Below are positions 1-9,707 of a DNA stretch of 64,000 nt, one piece after another. The notes beneath the pieces were generated by a model, which was not told the DNA's origin, did not search any database, and saw only the letters and a list, made by a program, of their open reading frames with translations. Every line of letters begins with the position of its first letter. Positions within the stretch are counted from its first letter, which is position 1. A program made the position numbers and the translations under genes. Source of the DNA: Chloroflexota bacterium (GTDB taxonomy: Bacteria > Chloroflexota > UBA11872); contig JAJECS010000003.1 of the NCBI GenBank assembly GCA_022821905.1, forward strand, positions 62,001 to 126,000. Direction: 5' to 3'.

Positions 1-2
1 CG

Positions 3-782
3 CCGCACCGTCACGCCCTCTGCGCCTTCGAGTACATCTATTTCACGCGGCCCGACTCGTCCCTCAGGGGCGAGTTGGTCCATTCCGTCCGTCGCGAGAT
101 GGGGCGCCGCCTGGCCCTGCAGAATCCCGTGGACGCGGACCTCGTAGTGGGCGTGCCGGACTCCGCCATCGCCGCCGCGACCGGCTATGCCGAGGCGAGC
201 GGCCTGCCCTATGCCGACGGATTCCTGCGCAATCGCTATATCGGTCGCACGTTCATCGAGCCGTCTACCGAGCTGCGCAAGCTGTGGGTGCGGCTGAAGT
301 ACAACGCGCTGCCGAGCGTCACGCGCGGCAAGCGCGTGGTCATGGTCGACGACAGCATCGTGCGCGGCACGTCGCAGCACCAGCTGGTGGATCTGCTGCG
401 TGACCGAGGCGGCGCGAGCGAGGTTCACGTGCGCATCACCGCCCCGCCGATCCGCTGGCCCTGCTTCCTCGGCATCGACATCCCCGATCCCGACGAGCTG
501 ATCGCACACGAGCGCCCGGTGGCCGACGTGTGCGGGGCCATCGGCGCCGACAGCCTTGACTACCTCAGCATCCCGAACCTGGTGGCCGCCACCCGCCAGG
601 CCCACGGCGAGCTGTGCCTGGGTTGCTTTACGCGCGACTACCCCATCGACGTGCAGCTGGCGTTCGACAAGTTCGAGCTCGAGCGGCCAACCGAGCTGCA
701 GACCGCGCCGGTGTTCCCCCGCCAGGCCGCGATGTTTCCGCTGGAGGAGACCGAGTCCGAGTCCACCGAGAACGGTGCATGA
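3..782 (+). CDS. purF: Amidophosphoribosyltransferase, C-terminal part (5' truncated by window edge)
   Basis: Open in frame from position 3 (PHRHALCAFEYIYFTRPDSSLRG...); PRPP-binding motif VVMVDDSIVRGTS; followed directly by purM/purN/purH. Confidence 0.95.
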   Translation, partial: PHRHALCAFEYIYFTRPDSSLRGELVHSVRREMGRRLALQNPVDADLVVGVPDSAIAAATGYAEASGLPYADGFLRNRYIGRTFIEPSTELRKLWVRLKYNALPSVTRGKRVVMVDDSIVRGTSQHQLVDLLRDRGGASEVHVRITAPPIRWPCFLGIDIPDPDELIAHERPVADVCGAIGADSLDYLSIPNLVAATRQAHGELCLGCFTRDYPIDVQLAFDKFELERPTELQTAPVFPRQAAMFPLEETESESTENGA

Positions 783-1798
783 GCACCGCGCCGCGGTCGG
801 TCTATGCGGACGCCGGCGTCGACCTCGACCACAACGACGCGCTGAAAGCCGCGCTGCGACAGGCTGTCGCCAGCACGTCGGACGATGCGTCGCTGCCCGG
901 ATTCGGCGCCTTTGCCGGCGGCCTGCGCTTGCCTTCGGGCATGCGAGACCCGGTGCTGCTGGCGAGCACGGACTCGCTGGGCACGAAGCTGCTGCTCGCG
1001 CTGGCGTGGGATCGTCCCGAGCTCGCCGGCGGCGACATCGTGCGGCATTGCATGAACGACCTGGCCGTGCAGAACGTGCGTCCGCTGGCGTTTCTGGACT
1101 ACGTGGCAGCAGCGCATCTCGAGCGCGACGTGGTCACGCGATTGGTGCGCGGCATCGCCGACGCTTGCCGCGCCGAGGGCGTGACGCTCATCGGCGGCGA
1201 GTCGGCGCAGTTGCCCGACACCTATCGACCCGGCGCTTACGACCTCGCCGGTACGGTGGTCGGCGTCGCCGACCAGGCCGACCTGGCGGATTCCGCCAAC
1301 ATCCGCGAGGGAGACGTCTGCATTGGGCTGCCGGCGGCGGGTCCGCATACCAATGGCTACAGCCTGGTCCGGCGCGCCCTGGAGCGAGGGAACCCAACGG
1401 CGCCGCTCGGCGAGACCACCGTGATCGACGCCGCGCTCACACCCCACGAGTCCTACGTGGAGCCGCTGCTCCGAGCTTTTCGGGTTCCGGGCGTGCATGC
1501 GGCGGCCCACATCACCGGCGGCGGGCTCATTGACAACCTGCCGCGTGTACTTCCAGAGGGCCTTGCGGCGCGGCTGTCGCCCGCGGCGTGGGCGATTCCG
1601 CCGCTGTACCCATGGATCGAGGAGACCGCCGCGGTCACCCGCGAGGAGATGTATCGGGTCTTCAACATGGGCGTCGGCGTCGTCATCGTGTGCCGGCCCG
1701 ATGCCGGCGCAACCCTGCTGGCCAAGCTACCCGGCGCGTTCGTGGCCGGATCGGTAGCGCCGCGCGACGGCGCGGCGGTGGAGCTTATCGACGCGTGA
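779..1798 (+). CDS. purM: Phosphoribosylformylglycinamidine cyclo-ligase
   Basis: MSTAPRSVYADAGVDLDHNDAL..., STDSLGTKLLLAL, GESAQLPDTY, HITGGGLIDNLPRVLP; ATG overlaps purF stop. Confidence 0.95.
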   Translation: MSTAPRSVYADAGVDLDHNDALKAALRQAVASTSDDASLPGFGAFAGGLRLPSGMRDPVLLASTDSLGTKLLLALAWDRPELAGGDIVRHCMNDLAVQNVRPLAFLDYVAAAHLERDVVTRLVRGIADACRAEGVTLIGGESAQLPDTYRPGAYDLAGTVVGVADQADLADSANIREGDVCIGLPAAGPHTNGYSLVRRALERGNPTAPLGETTVIDAALTPHESYVEPLLRAFRVPGVHAAAHITGGGLIDNLPRVLPEGLAARLSPAAWAIPPLYPWIEETAAVTREEMYRVFNMGVGVVIVCRPDAGATLLAKLPGAFVAGSVAPRDGAAVELIDA

Positions 1799-1817
1799 GC
1801 GCGCCGGAGGCCGCTTG

Positions 1818-2441
1818 ATGCGGCTCGGCATCATGGCCTCGGGCCGCGGGTCCAACGCGCGCGCGATCCTCGCGGCCGTTCGGGATGGCCGGCTGCGCGC
1901 GGACGTGCCGGTGCTGGTGTGCAACCGCGCGGATGCCGGGGTTCTGGACGTGGCGCGGGAGTTCGACGTGCCCGCTCACGTCGTCGTCCGCAGCGACTTC
2001 CCGACGCGCACCGCACAACAGCGTCAAATGCTGGAGGTCCTGCAAGACGCGCGGGTCGACACCGTCGCGCTCGCCGGGTTCAGCGCGATTTTTCGTCCGT
2101 TTTTCCTGGAAGCGTTCTCCAACCGGATCTTGAACATCCACCCGTCGCTGCTCCCGGCGTTCGGCGGGACGATGGCGCCCAAGCCGCAAGCCGACGCCCT
2201 GGCCGCGGGAGTCAAGCTCGCGGGCTGCACCGTGCACCTGGTGACGGAAGACCTGGACAGCGGGCCGATCGTGGCGCAGGCGGCCGTCTGCGTGCATCCT
2301 GACGACACGGTGGACACGCTTGCGGCGCGCATCCTGGAGCAAGAGCACCGCATCTTTCCCGAAGCGCTGCAATGGTTTGCCGATGGACGCGTGAGCGTGG
2401 TTGACGGCATTGCGCGCGTGGCTCCGGCGGTGACCGCATGA
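1818..2441 (+). CDS. purN: Phosphoribosylglycinamide formyltransferase
   Basis: MRLGIMASGRGSNARAIL; NIHPSLLPAF; GCTVHLVTEDLDSGPI. Confidence 0.95.
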   Translation: MRLGIMASGRGSNARAILAAVRDGRLRADVPVLVCNRADAGVLDVAREFDVPAHVVVRSDFPTRTAQQRQMLEVLQDARVDTVALAGFSAIFRPFFLEAFSNRILNIHPSLLPAFGGTMAPKPQADALAAGVKLAGCTVHLVTEDLDSGPIVAQAAVCVHPDDTVDTLAARILEQEHRIFPEALQWFADGRVSVVDGIARVAPAVTA

Positions 2442-3988
2442 GCGCGCCCCGGGCCTTGCTGGCGGTTGCCGACAAACGCGGCATCGAGCGCCTGGGCGCG
2501 GGTCTGCACGCCCTTGGCTGGGAGATCGTGGCCTCGTCCGGCACCGCCCAAGCGCTGCGGGATGCGGGCGTGCCGGTGCTGTCGATCGACGAGGTGACCG
2601 GCTGGCCGGAGATGTTCGACGGACGGGTGAAGACGCTGCACCCGGCAATTCACGCCGGCCTGCTGGCGAGACGGAACCTCGAAAGCGACCGGGAGCAGCT
2701 GGCCGAGCATGGCCTGGCGCCCATCGATCTCGTGGCCGTGAACCTCTACCCCTTCGCGGCGACGCTCGCGCGGTCGGACGACCACGAGGAGCTCGTCGAG
2801 AACATCGACATCGGCGGGCCGGCCATGATTCGCGCCGCCGCCAAGAACCACGACAGCGTGTGGACCGTCACCGACCCGGACGACTACGACCGCGTCCTGG
2901 CCGCCATCGAGGCCGGCGCGGACGGAACTGATCTGCGACGCGAGCTGGCGGCCAAGGCCTTCGCGCTCACGGCCTTCTACGACGCGCACGTGGCCGGGTA
3001 CTTTCAGGCGGAGGCCGACGACGACTTCCCGCACCGACTCACCGTGCCGCTGCAGAAGGTCCAGGACCTCCGCTACGGCGAGAATCCCCATCAGCGCGGG
3101 GCGTTCTATGCGGCGGGCGATCCGGAGCTCGGCCACGGCGCGCTCGCGGGCATCGACCAACTGCACGGCATGGAGCTCTCCTACGTCAACATCCTCGACC
3201 TGCAGGCCGCCTGGGCCGCGGCGAACGACCATGACGAGCCGGCCGTCGCCATTGTCAAGCACACGAATCCCTGCGGCCTTGCGGTGCGGGACTCGTTGCG
3301 CGAGGCCTATGTGAGCGCCCACGCCGGCGATCCGCTTTCAGCCTTCGGCGGGATCGTGGGATTCAACCGCGAGGTCGACATCGAGACCGTCGCGGCGATG
3401 AAGAGCCACTTCTATCACGTGGTCGTGGCGCCCGGGTACGCCGACGACGCGCTGCGACGCCTGCGCCGGCGCAAGAACCTGCGGATCATTCGCTGGCCCG
3501 AGCCGACCGCCAGGCGCCCGCTGCGTTTCGAGTCCGCCCAGGTGTGGGGCCTCGACCGCGGCTACCTGGTCCAGGACCCCGACCGAAGCCCCGTAAAAGA
3601 CCTCGAAATGCGGTCGGTGTCAGCCGTGCCTGCAACGAACGCGGACATGGCGGAGCTGCGCTTCGGGATGCGCGTCATCCGCCACGTGAAGTCCAACGCC
3701 GTGGTGCTCGTCAAGGACGGGATGCTCGTCGGCGTGGGCGTCGGCCAGATGAATCGCGTGGACGCGGTGCGTCATGCCGTTACGCATGCCGGCGCCGAGG
3801 CCGCGGGCAGCTACCTCGTCTCCGATGCCTTCTTTCCCAAGACGGACGGCCCCGAGGAGGCGCTGGCCGCAGGCGTGCGGGCGATCGCGGCGCCCTCGGG
3901 ATCGATCGAGGACGACGCCGTGGTGGCAGCCGTCGACGCTCACGGCGGCGTGCTGGTGTTCGTGGGCGAACGACACTTCAAGCATTGA
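2438..3988 (+). CDS. purH: Bifunctional AICAR formyltransferase / IMP cyclohydrolase
   Basis: DGRVKTLHPAIHAGLLARR; RYGENPHQRGAFY; IVKHTNPCGLA; 4-nt overlap with purN. Confidence 0.95.
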   Translation: MSAPRALLAVADKRGIERLGAGLHALGWEIVASSGTAQALRDAGVPVLSIDEVTGWPEMFDGRVKTLHPAIHAGLLARRNLESDREQLAEHGLAPIDLVAVNLYPFAATLARSDDHEELVENIDIGGPAMIRAAAKNHDSVWTVTDPDDYDRVLAAIEAGADGTDLRRELAAKAFALTAFYDAHVAGYFQAEADDDFPHRLTVPLQKVQDLRYGENPHQRGAFYAAGDPELGHGALAGIDQLHGMELSYVNILDLQAAWAAANDHDEPAVAIVKHTNPCGLAVRDSLREAYVSAHAGDPLSAFGGIVGFNREVDIETVAAMKSHFYHVVVAPGYADDALRRLRRRKNLRIIRWPEPTARRPLRFESAQVWGLDRGYLVQDPDRSPVKDLEMRSVSAVPATNADMAELRFGMRVIRHVKSNAVVLVKDGMLVGVGVGQMNRVDAVRHAVTHAGAEAAGSYLVSDAFFPKTDGPEEALAAGVRAIAAPSGSIEDDAVVAAVDAHGGVLVFVGERHFKH

Positions 3989-5469
3989 GCGCCGCTGACT
4001 CGCGCCCGCCGCGCGTGCTGATGCTCGCCGCCGAGTGCACGCCCTACGCCTGGACCGGCGGCCTTGGCGACGTGGTCGGGTCGTTGCCAACCGCCCTGCG
4101 CAACCTGGGCGCCGACGTGCGAGTCGCGCTGCCACACTACGGGTCGATCGATCCCGCGGTGCATCCAATCACCACGAGCAACGCCGCATTGAAGGTTTCC
4201 ATGAACGGAGCCGTCGAGCAGGGCAAGGTCGGGCAGGTGGCGCAGAGCCAGTTCCCGCTGTACCTGATCGGCAGCGACGACTACTTCGCAAACCGATCCG
4301 ACCTCTACGGCTACCCCGACGACGGCCATCGGTTCGTGTTCTTTTCGCGCGGCGCGCTGGAGGCAGCGCGGGCACTGGAATGGCAGCCGGAAGTGGTCCA
4401 CTGCCACGACTGGCATTCCGGACTGGTTCCCAACTGGATTCACGCCGCGCGGTCAAGTGGGGCGCACGCCAACGGCCCCGCGACCGTGCTGACGATCCAC
4501 AACCTGGCGTACCAGGGGCACTTCGGCGAAGAGCTGCTGCACGCGGCAGGGCTTGCGGACGGCGAGTTTCCGGAACACGCGACGGATCCTGAGCTCACGC
4601 CGCGGGTGAACTTTCTCGCGCGCGGGATTCGCTTTGCCGACGCCGTCAATACCGTCAGCGCCACCTACGCTCGGGAGATCTTGACGCCGGCTTACGGGGA
4701 GCGACTGGACGCGCTGCTCCGTGAGCGCCAGGACGGCGTCACGGGCATCGTCAACGGCATCGACACGGTCACCTTCGACCCCGCCGCCGATCCGCATCTG
4801 GCGGCGAACTTCAGCCTGCGAGACATGACGCCTCGGGCTCGGAACAAGGCCGCGTTGCAGCGCGAGCTCGGACTGCCCGAGGATCCCGACACGCCCCTGC
4901 TCGGCATGGTGTCGCGACTGGCCGATCACAAGGGGCTGGATCTGCTGGCGCCGGTCGTGCCGCACCTAGTCGAGCGCGGGGCGCAGTTGGCCGTGCTGGG
5001 CACCGGCGATCCACGCCACCACGAGCTGCTCGCCAACGCGGCGCGGGAGCATCCGCGCCACATCGCGATTGCCCTGCGCTTCGACCCGCCGCTGGCGCAA
5101 CGGATCTACGGCGGGTCGGACATGTTCCTCATGCCGTCGCGCCACGAGCCGTGCGGCTTGGGCCAGCTCATCGCCATGCGCTATGGCAACGTGCCGGTCG
5201 TGCGCGCTACGGGCGGGCTCGCGGACACCGTGGCGGACTTCGACGCGCGAACCCAGGACGGCACCGGGTTCGTGTTTCATCGCTACGACCCCATCGACTT
5301 CTTCGGGGCCATCGCGCGTGGGCTGGAAACCTATCGCTACCCGGACGCTTGGCGGGCGCTCATGCGCCAGGGCATGTCGCGCGATTCCTCGTGGGACGCC
5401 GCCGCGCGCAACTATCTCGATCTGTACAGCCGCGCGCTCGACAGCCGGCGGCCCGCCCGAGACGCCTAG
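3985..5469 (+). CDS. glgA: Glycogen (starch) synthase, GT5
   Basis: AAECTPYAWTGGLGDVVGSLP; TIHNLAYQGHF; GIVNGIDTVTFDP; MPSRHEPCGLGQLIAMRYG. ORF track start at 3544 is over-extended; TTG at 3985 overlaps purH stop. Confidence 0.9.
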   Translation: MSAADSRPPRVLMLAAECTPYAWTGGLGDVVGSLPTALRNLGADVRVALPHYGSIDPAVHPITTSNAALKVSMNGAVEQGKVGQVAQSQFPLYLIGSDDYFANRSDLYGYPDDGHRFVFFSRGALEAARALEWQPEVVHCHDWHSGLVPNWIHAARSSGAHANGPATVLTIHNLAYQGHFGEELLHAAGLADGEFPEHATDPELTPRVNFLARGIRFADAVNTVSATYAREILTPAYGERLDALLRERQDGVTGIVNGIDTVTFDPAADPHLAANFSLRDMTPRARNKAALQRELGLPEDPDTPLLGMVSRLADHKGLDLLAPVVPHLVERGAQLAVLGTGDPRHHELLANAAREHPRHIAIALRFDPPLAQRIYGGSDMFLMPSRHEPCGLGQLIAMRYGNVPVVRATGGLADTVADFDARTQDGTGFVFHRYDPIDFFGAIARGLETYRYPDAWRALMRQGMSRDSSWDAAARNYLDLYSRALDSRRPARDA

Positions 5470-5766
5470 GCCAGCGCCAAACCGGGCTCACGTTCAAGTG
5501 GATGGGCGACAATCTCGCTGCGCGCCACCCGACCCTTCCCGGCAAACAATGAATCGCGAACATCTATCGATACGTTTCAGCCGCGACCTGCTGTATGCTC
5601 ACTAGCCCACAGCCCATCGCCCAGAACGAGCAGCCAACCGGCATGACCTCGGATCACTTTGGATACACGTCGTGCTCACCAACCAAATAGCCGTCAGTCT
5701 TCCGGGAGCCAATATGCCGCTCCTCAGACTGCGGCAGCACCCCAACCCTGACTCCCACCTGCCCAT

Positions 5767-6993
5767 ATGACCGCAATTCAAAGCCCGCCACTCCGCTCAC
5801 CTAAGCATGCCGAGTCGTCGATTCACCAACTATTGGACTCAGAAGTCTTGGCCACACCCTGCTTCATTTACCACGAAGGAACCATACACAGAATCTTAGA
5901 CCGCCTTACTGCCATTCAGGCGAAGGCTGACATAAACTTGCTTTACACCCTCAAGCCCTTCGCATTCCTCGACTTCCTTCAACTGATCTCCACCGAACTC
6001 TCAGGGTTCGCAGTTAGTTCGTTGTTCGAGGCTCGTCTGGCACACGAAGCAATTGGCAAAGACCATACACTACACTTCACTTCCCCTGGCATGCGGCCGA
6101 CTGAGATATCCGACCTCACAGAGTCCTGTGACTACATATCATTCAACTCCTTATCTCAATGGACTAGATTCTCATCCACATCAAGTCAGAACTCGAGCTG
6201 TGGATTAAGGATCAATCCTGAATTCAGTCTCGTCTCCGATTCCCGGTACGACCCATGTCAACGGCATTCGAAGCTCGGCGTTCCCATTGCTGACGCAGTT
6301 CGGGCGATCGAACAGTCCCCGGATGAATTCTCGGTGCTTAAGGGAATTCACTTTCATACAAATTGCGACTCCTCCGACTTTACCGGGATCCTTGAGACAG
6401 CACATATCATTGACTCTCACCTGAGCGAGACTATGTCATCTCTCGAATGGATTAACCTTGGTGGTGGCTATATTTTTGAGGACGGGCAAAGTTATTCAGG
6501 ACTGCTCGATGCCGCCGATCTGTTCACATCGAAGTATAATCTAGATGTCTTTATCGAACCGGGGGCCGCGCTGATCCGAGAGGCCGGATTCATCGTTTCG
6601 TCAGTTCTGGACGTCTTCGACAGCGGCGGGAAGACTATTGCTGTGCTAGATACGACGGTCAACCACATGCCAGAAGTCTTCGAATACAGATTTGAACCGG
6701 ACATAGCAAACCATGACAATGAAGCAATTCACAGCTATATTCTTGCTGGATCAAGCTGCTTGGCAGGAGACGTCTTTGGCGAGTACTCATTCAACAGACG
6801 GCTAGTACCTGGTGATCATGTCATATTTGAGAACATGGGTGCGTACACGCTTGCGAAGGCGCATATGTTCAACGGCATCGACCTGCCGTCAATCTACTCC
6901 CTGACGGCAAATGGTGAATTGGTTCTCAAGCGACAGTTCGGACAGTTGGCGTTTGCGGACCGCTGGAGGGGCAGGATCCATGCATTTGTATGA
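5767..6993 (+). CDS. Carboxynorspermidine decarboxylase-like PLP-dependent decarboxylase (alanine-racemase fold)
   Basis: LYTLKPFAFLDFL (PLP Lys region), LRINPEFS, HSKLGVPI, GIHFHTNCDSSDF, INLGGGY, IEPGAALIREAGF, SSCLAGDVFGEYSF, GDHVIFENMGAYTLAKAHMFNGIDLP, all NspC-like. Confidence 0.82.
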   Translation: MTAIQSPPLRSPKHAESSIHQLLDSEVLATPCFIYHEGTIHRILDRLTAIQAKADINLLYTLKPFAFLDFLQLISTELSGFAVSSLFEARLAHEAIGKDHTLHFTSPGMRPTEISDLTESCDYISFNSLSQWTRFSSTSSQNSSCGLRINPEFSLVSDSRYDPCQRHSKLGVPIADAVRAIEQSPDEFSVLKGIHFHTNCDSSDFTGILETAHIIDSHLSETMSSLEWINLGGGYIFEDGQSYSGLLDAADLFTSKYNLDVFIEPGAALIREAGFIVSSVLDVFDSGGKTIAVLDTTVNHMPEVFEYRFEPDIANHDNEAIHSYILAGSSCLAGDVFGEYSFNRRLVPGDHVIFENMGAYTLAKAHMFNGIDLPSIYSLTANGELVLKRQFGQLAFADRWRGRIHAFV

Positions 6994-8356
6994 GTCCGAA
7001 CTACAAATCCCTGCCGCTTCGGAGCATCGCGGTATGCTCGCGCACATTTCGAAGCTAGTTGGCTCGCATATGCAGAGCGAGCAAGCGATACCCATTCGCC
7101 TGGTGGTGACTGCCTCGGACGACAATTCGTATCACTGCGAGGTCGGTGCGATTTCGGGAGACCTGCCGGCAGGTAGCAAATCCCCAGATTCCATCTTTCG
7201 ATTCATTCGGCGTCGGCTTTCCTCGTCTAACCAGTTCAACGTCGTCCACCTAGTGCCCACAGGGATCGGTGCAGAGGTCGGTGGCCACGCTGGCGACGCC
7301 TCTCCCACTGCCACACTTCTCGCATCCGTCTGCGACACGCTCATCACGCACCCAAACGTTCTGAATGCCTCCGACATCATCGACATCCCGGACAACGCGC
7401 TCTATGTGGAAGGAAGCGTAATCTGCCGACTCCTGATGGGGACCGCTGGTCTACACGGGACTCGCGCAAATCGGATCCTCGTACTCATGGACTCTCACGA
7501 TGAACCCGTTTTCAACAACGCAGTTGTGAATTCAGTGAGCGGTGCACGGTCCACGTACGGACTGCGCGCAGAGGTGGTTGAACTGGATCCGCCGATGCAG
7601 ATGGCGTGGCGCGAGGCGTCCTCAGGCCGAGCCGCCGGTAAAGTTGATCAACTGGAACCGCTTTTCCAAGCCATCCAGCGAAACGCAGAAAAGTTCGATG
7701 CAGTCGCGATTACGTCAGTAATTGACGTACCCCAAAACTTCCATGACGACTATTTCCGGCTCGAGGGTGGGATGATCAACCCTTGGGGCGGAGTCGAAGC
7801 CCTCCTAACGCATGCAACATCAGTCCTTTACGACATTCCATCAGCGCATTCCCCAATGTTCGAATCCCTCGAGATTGCGAATTCCAACCCGGGCGTCGTA
7901 GACCCGCGAATGGCCGCTGAAGCCGTTTCCCTGACCTTCCTTCAGTCCATACTCAAGGGTCTCCAAAGGAGTCCGAGCATCGTGACCGATTTAGACCTCA
8001 TGCGCCGAGGCAGCGTCTTGACGATAGAGGATATCTCCTGTCTCGTCATCCCAGCTGGGTGCCTCGGCCTACCCACTTTGGCGGCCTTGGAGCAGGGGGT
8101 CCCGGTCATTGCCGTCCGGGAGAATCGCAACCTCATGCGCAATGATCTCGAAACCCTCCCCTGGCAAGACGGTCAATTCTTTACGGTCGAGAACTATTGG
8201 GAAGCTGCCGGACTCATCGCCGCATTGCAATCTGGCATAGCTCCCGAATCCGTGCGACGGCCGTTCCGGCGGACCATCGTATCTGCGAGTTCGACCCATA
8301 CTTTAGGGGACACCCCCGCATCCGTGCTTCCTGACCGAACCCTAACGAACCCCTAG
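6980..8356 (+). CDS. DUF3326-like protein of unknown function
   Basis: HLVPTGIGAEVGGHAGDASPTATLLASVCDTLITHPNVLNASDIIDIPDNALYVEGSVICRLLMGTAGL recalls the DUF3326 family from memory; start overlaps previous CDS by 14 nt. Confidence 0.7.
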   Translation: MHLYESELQIPAASEHRGMLAHISKLVGSHMQSEQAIPIRLVVTASDDNSYHCEVGAISGDLPAGSKSPDSIFRFIRRRLSSSNQFNVVHLVPTGIGAEVGGHAGDASPTATLLASVCDTLITHPNVLNASDIIDIPDNALYVEGSVICRLLMGTAGLHGTRANRILVLMDSHDEPVFNNAVVNSVSGARSTYGLRAEVVELDPPMQMAWREASSGRAAGKVDQLEPLFQAIQRNAEKFDAVAITSVIDVPQNFHDDYFRLEGGMINPWGGVEALLTHATSVLYDIPSAHSPMFESLEIANSNPGVVDPRMAAEAVSLTFLQSILKGLQRSPSIVTDLDLMRRGSVLTIEDISCLVIPAGCLGLPTLAALEQGVPVIAVRENRNLMRNDLETLPWQDGQFFTVENYWEAAGLIAALQSGIAPESVRRPFRRTIVSASSTHTLGDTPASVLPDRTLTNP

Positions 8357-8369
8357 TGGAGAGACAGCA

Positions 8370-9347
8370 TTGAAGAGCCCCACCAGCGGCACTTCTAGCG
8401 ACCGCCCGCCGTGGCAGCGACGCGAGAGATACGGGCTCTATGTACTAGCTCTCATTTTCATAATTCTTGGCATTGGCCTAGTCATTGCGGGCCTCTGGGT
8501 CGAATGCATAAGTTATAACTCGACTGACTGCTTGGATGATTGGTGGGCCAAATCGCTATCCGAAATCGGTATCGCGGCACTGATCGCAGGATTCCTCTTA
8601 GGCGGCTCTGAGTGGTATTTGAAGGAGACTCTATTCTCCGAAATTGAAACAAAGATCTCAAATACATTAGATTCTTTTCGAGTGTCAGCTTTTGACCTGC
8701 AACGCTTTGGTCAACTTCCGCCGCCTCTACAAGTTAGGCTTCGTGATCGAATCCTGGGCGCACCTGTCATACAGACTGATCTCGCTTACAAATACGAGCT
8801 TTCACCAGTTCAAATTGGTGACGATAAAGCCTATAAGGCAGTCGTTTCATCTCGCTCGACGTTTGCCAATCTTTCGGACACACAACAGCGATTCACCGTC
8901 AAAGAATCACTGCCAGCATCATCATTTGACACGAAGCAAAGCGACGAGGGATTCCAGGCGGTGACAAGTGAAATAGACGGCAAGGGGGAGTTTCCGTCCG
9001 AGCTTGTCCATCAGGCAATCATGAGTTGCAGTTCCAGCAAAGGCGCGGGAACTACGCTATTCGAGCGAGAGGCCACACTAGACCCTGGTTCCAAGCTGCA
9101 AATCGAGTTTAGGGGGGCTGCATACCTTCGGCCGGAGGAGTGGATTCCGCTTGAAGCATTTCTCCCTACTATCAATATGATCTGTGTAACGTCTGGCGCT
9201 GACCTCACATTCAACGGCCAACCAGGTGATGCTCTGAACGACATCTGGGAAGTTACCAAAGAGGATTCCGGAGAATATCGCTGGGAAATCAGAGGCGCCG
9301 TCTTGCCTGGGCAAGGCTTCGATATCTGGTTTGAAGAGGAAGAGTAA
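8370..9347 (+). CDS. Uncharacterised protein with two predicted N-terminal TM helices and a soluble C-terminal domain
   Basis: YGLYVLALIFIILGIGLVIAGLWV and LSEIGIAALIAGFLLGGSEW hydrophobic stretches, then ~250 aa soluble acidic domain; low-GC coding, 13 nt after preceding CDS. Confidence 0.75.
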   Translation: MKSPTSGTSSDRPPWQRRERYGLYVLALIFIILGIGLVIAGLWVECISYNSTDCLDDWWAKSLSEIGIAALIAGFLLGGSEWYLKETLFSEIETKISNTLDSFRVSAFDLQRFGQLPPPLQVRLRDRILGAPVIQTDLAYKYELSPVQIGDDKAYKAVVSSRSTFANLSDTQQRFTVKESLPASSFDTKQSDEGFQAVTSEIDGKGEFPSELVHQAIMSCSSSKGAGTTLFEREATLDPGSKLQIEFRGAAYLRPEEWIPLEAFLPTINMICVTSGADLTFNGQPGDALNDIWEVTKEDSGEYRWEIRGAVLPGQGFDIWFEEEE

Positions 9348-9487
9348 AATATAGATCAGGCAAAAATTGGCGGGATTCCCATCGCCAGGGGGATTTCTCT
9401 TGCGTCTTACGCTTAGGACTATGTCCTCAGTGCATTCGCTCCCAAGGAAAGCTGATACTCAAGTCAGTCCACCGGGTGTGGCTTCTA

Positions 9488-9503
9488 GGTGTGCATGCAC
9501 ACC
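9488..9503. promoter_or_regulatory. Perfect 16-bp palindrome GGTGTGCATGCACACC
   Basis: Read directly; lies in non-coding interval between the 2-TM gene and tsaD (convergent). Confidence 0.4.
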
Positions 9504-9707
9504 GCTCATCAGCGGCCTGCCCAACTGACTTTCGGACGACTGTATGGAGAGAGTCCTGTGAGCAACAAAATTCGCTTGCAGCCGCCGAGACCCGGACCAC
9601 GTACGTCTCCCTCGCACGTACTCGTGGGGCACGTCACTGGCTGAAGGTCAACTGACATAAGACTTGACTCGCGGCGATACGTGAGTATCACAGACCATAT
9701 AGGCTGC

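Larger units (their letters stand above)
5470..9700. other. Compositionally atypical (lower-GC) genomic island between glgA and tsaD
   Basis: Visible drop in GC and use of ATA/TTA/AGA/AAA-type codons relative to flanking GC-rich genes; no integrase or tRNA seen. Confidence 0.7.
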
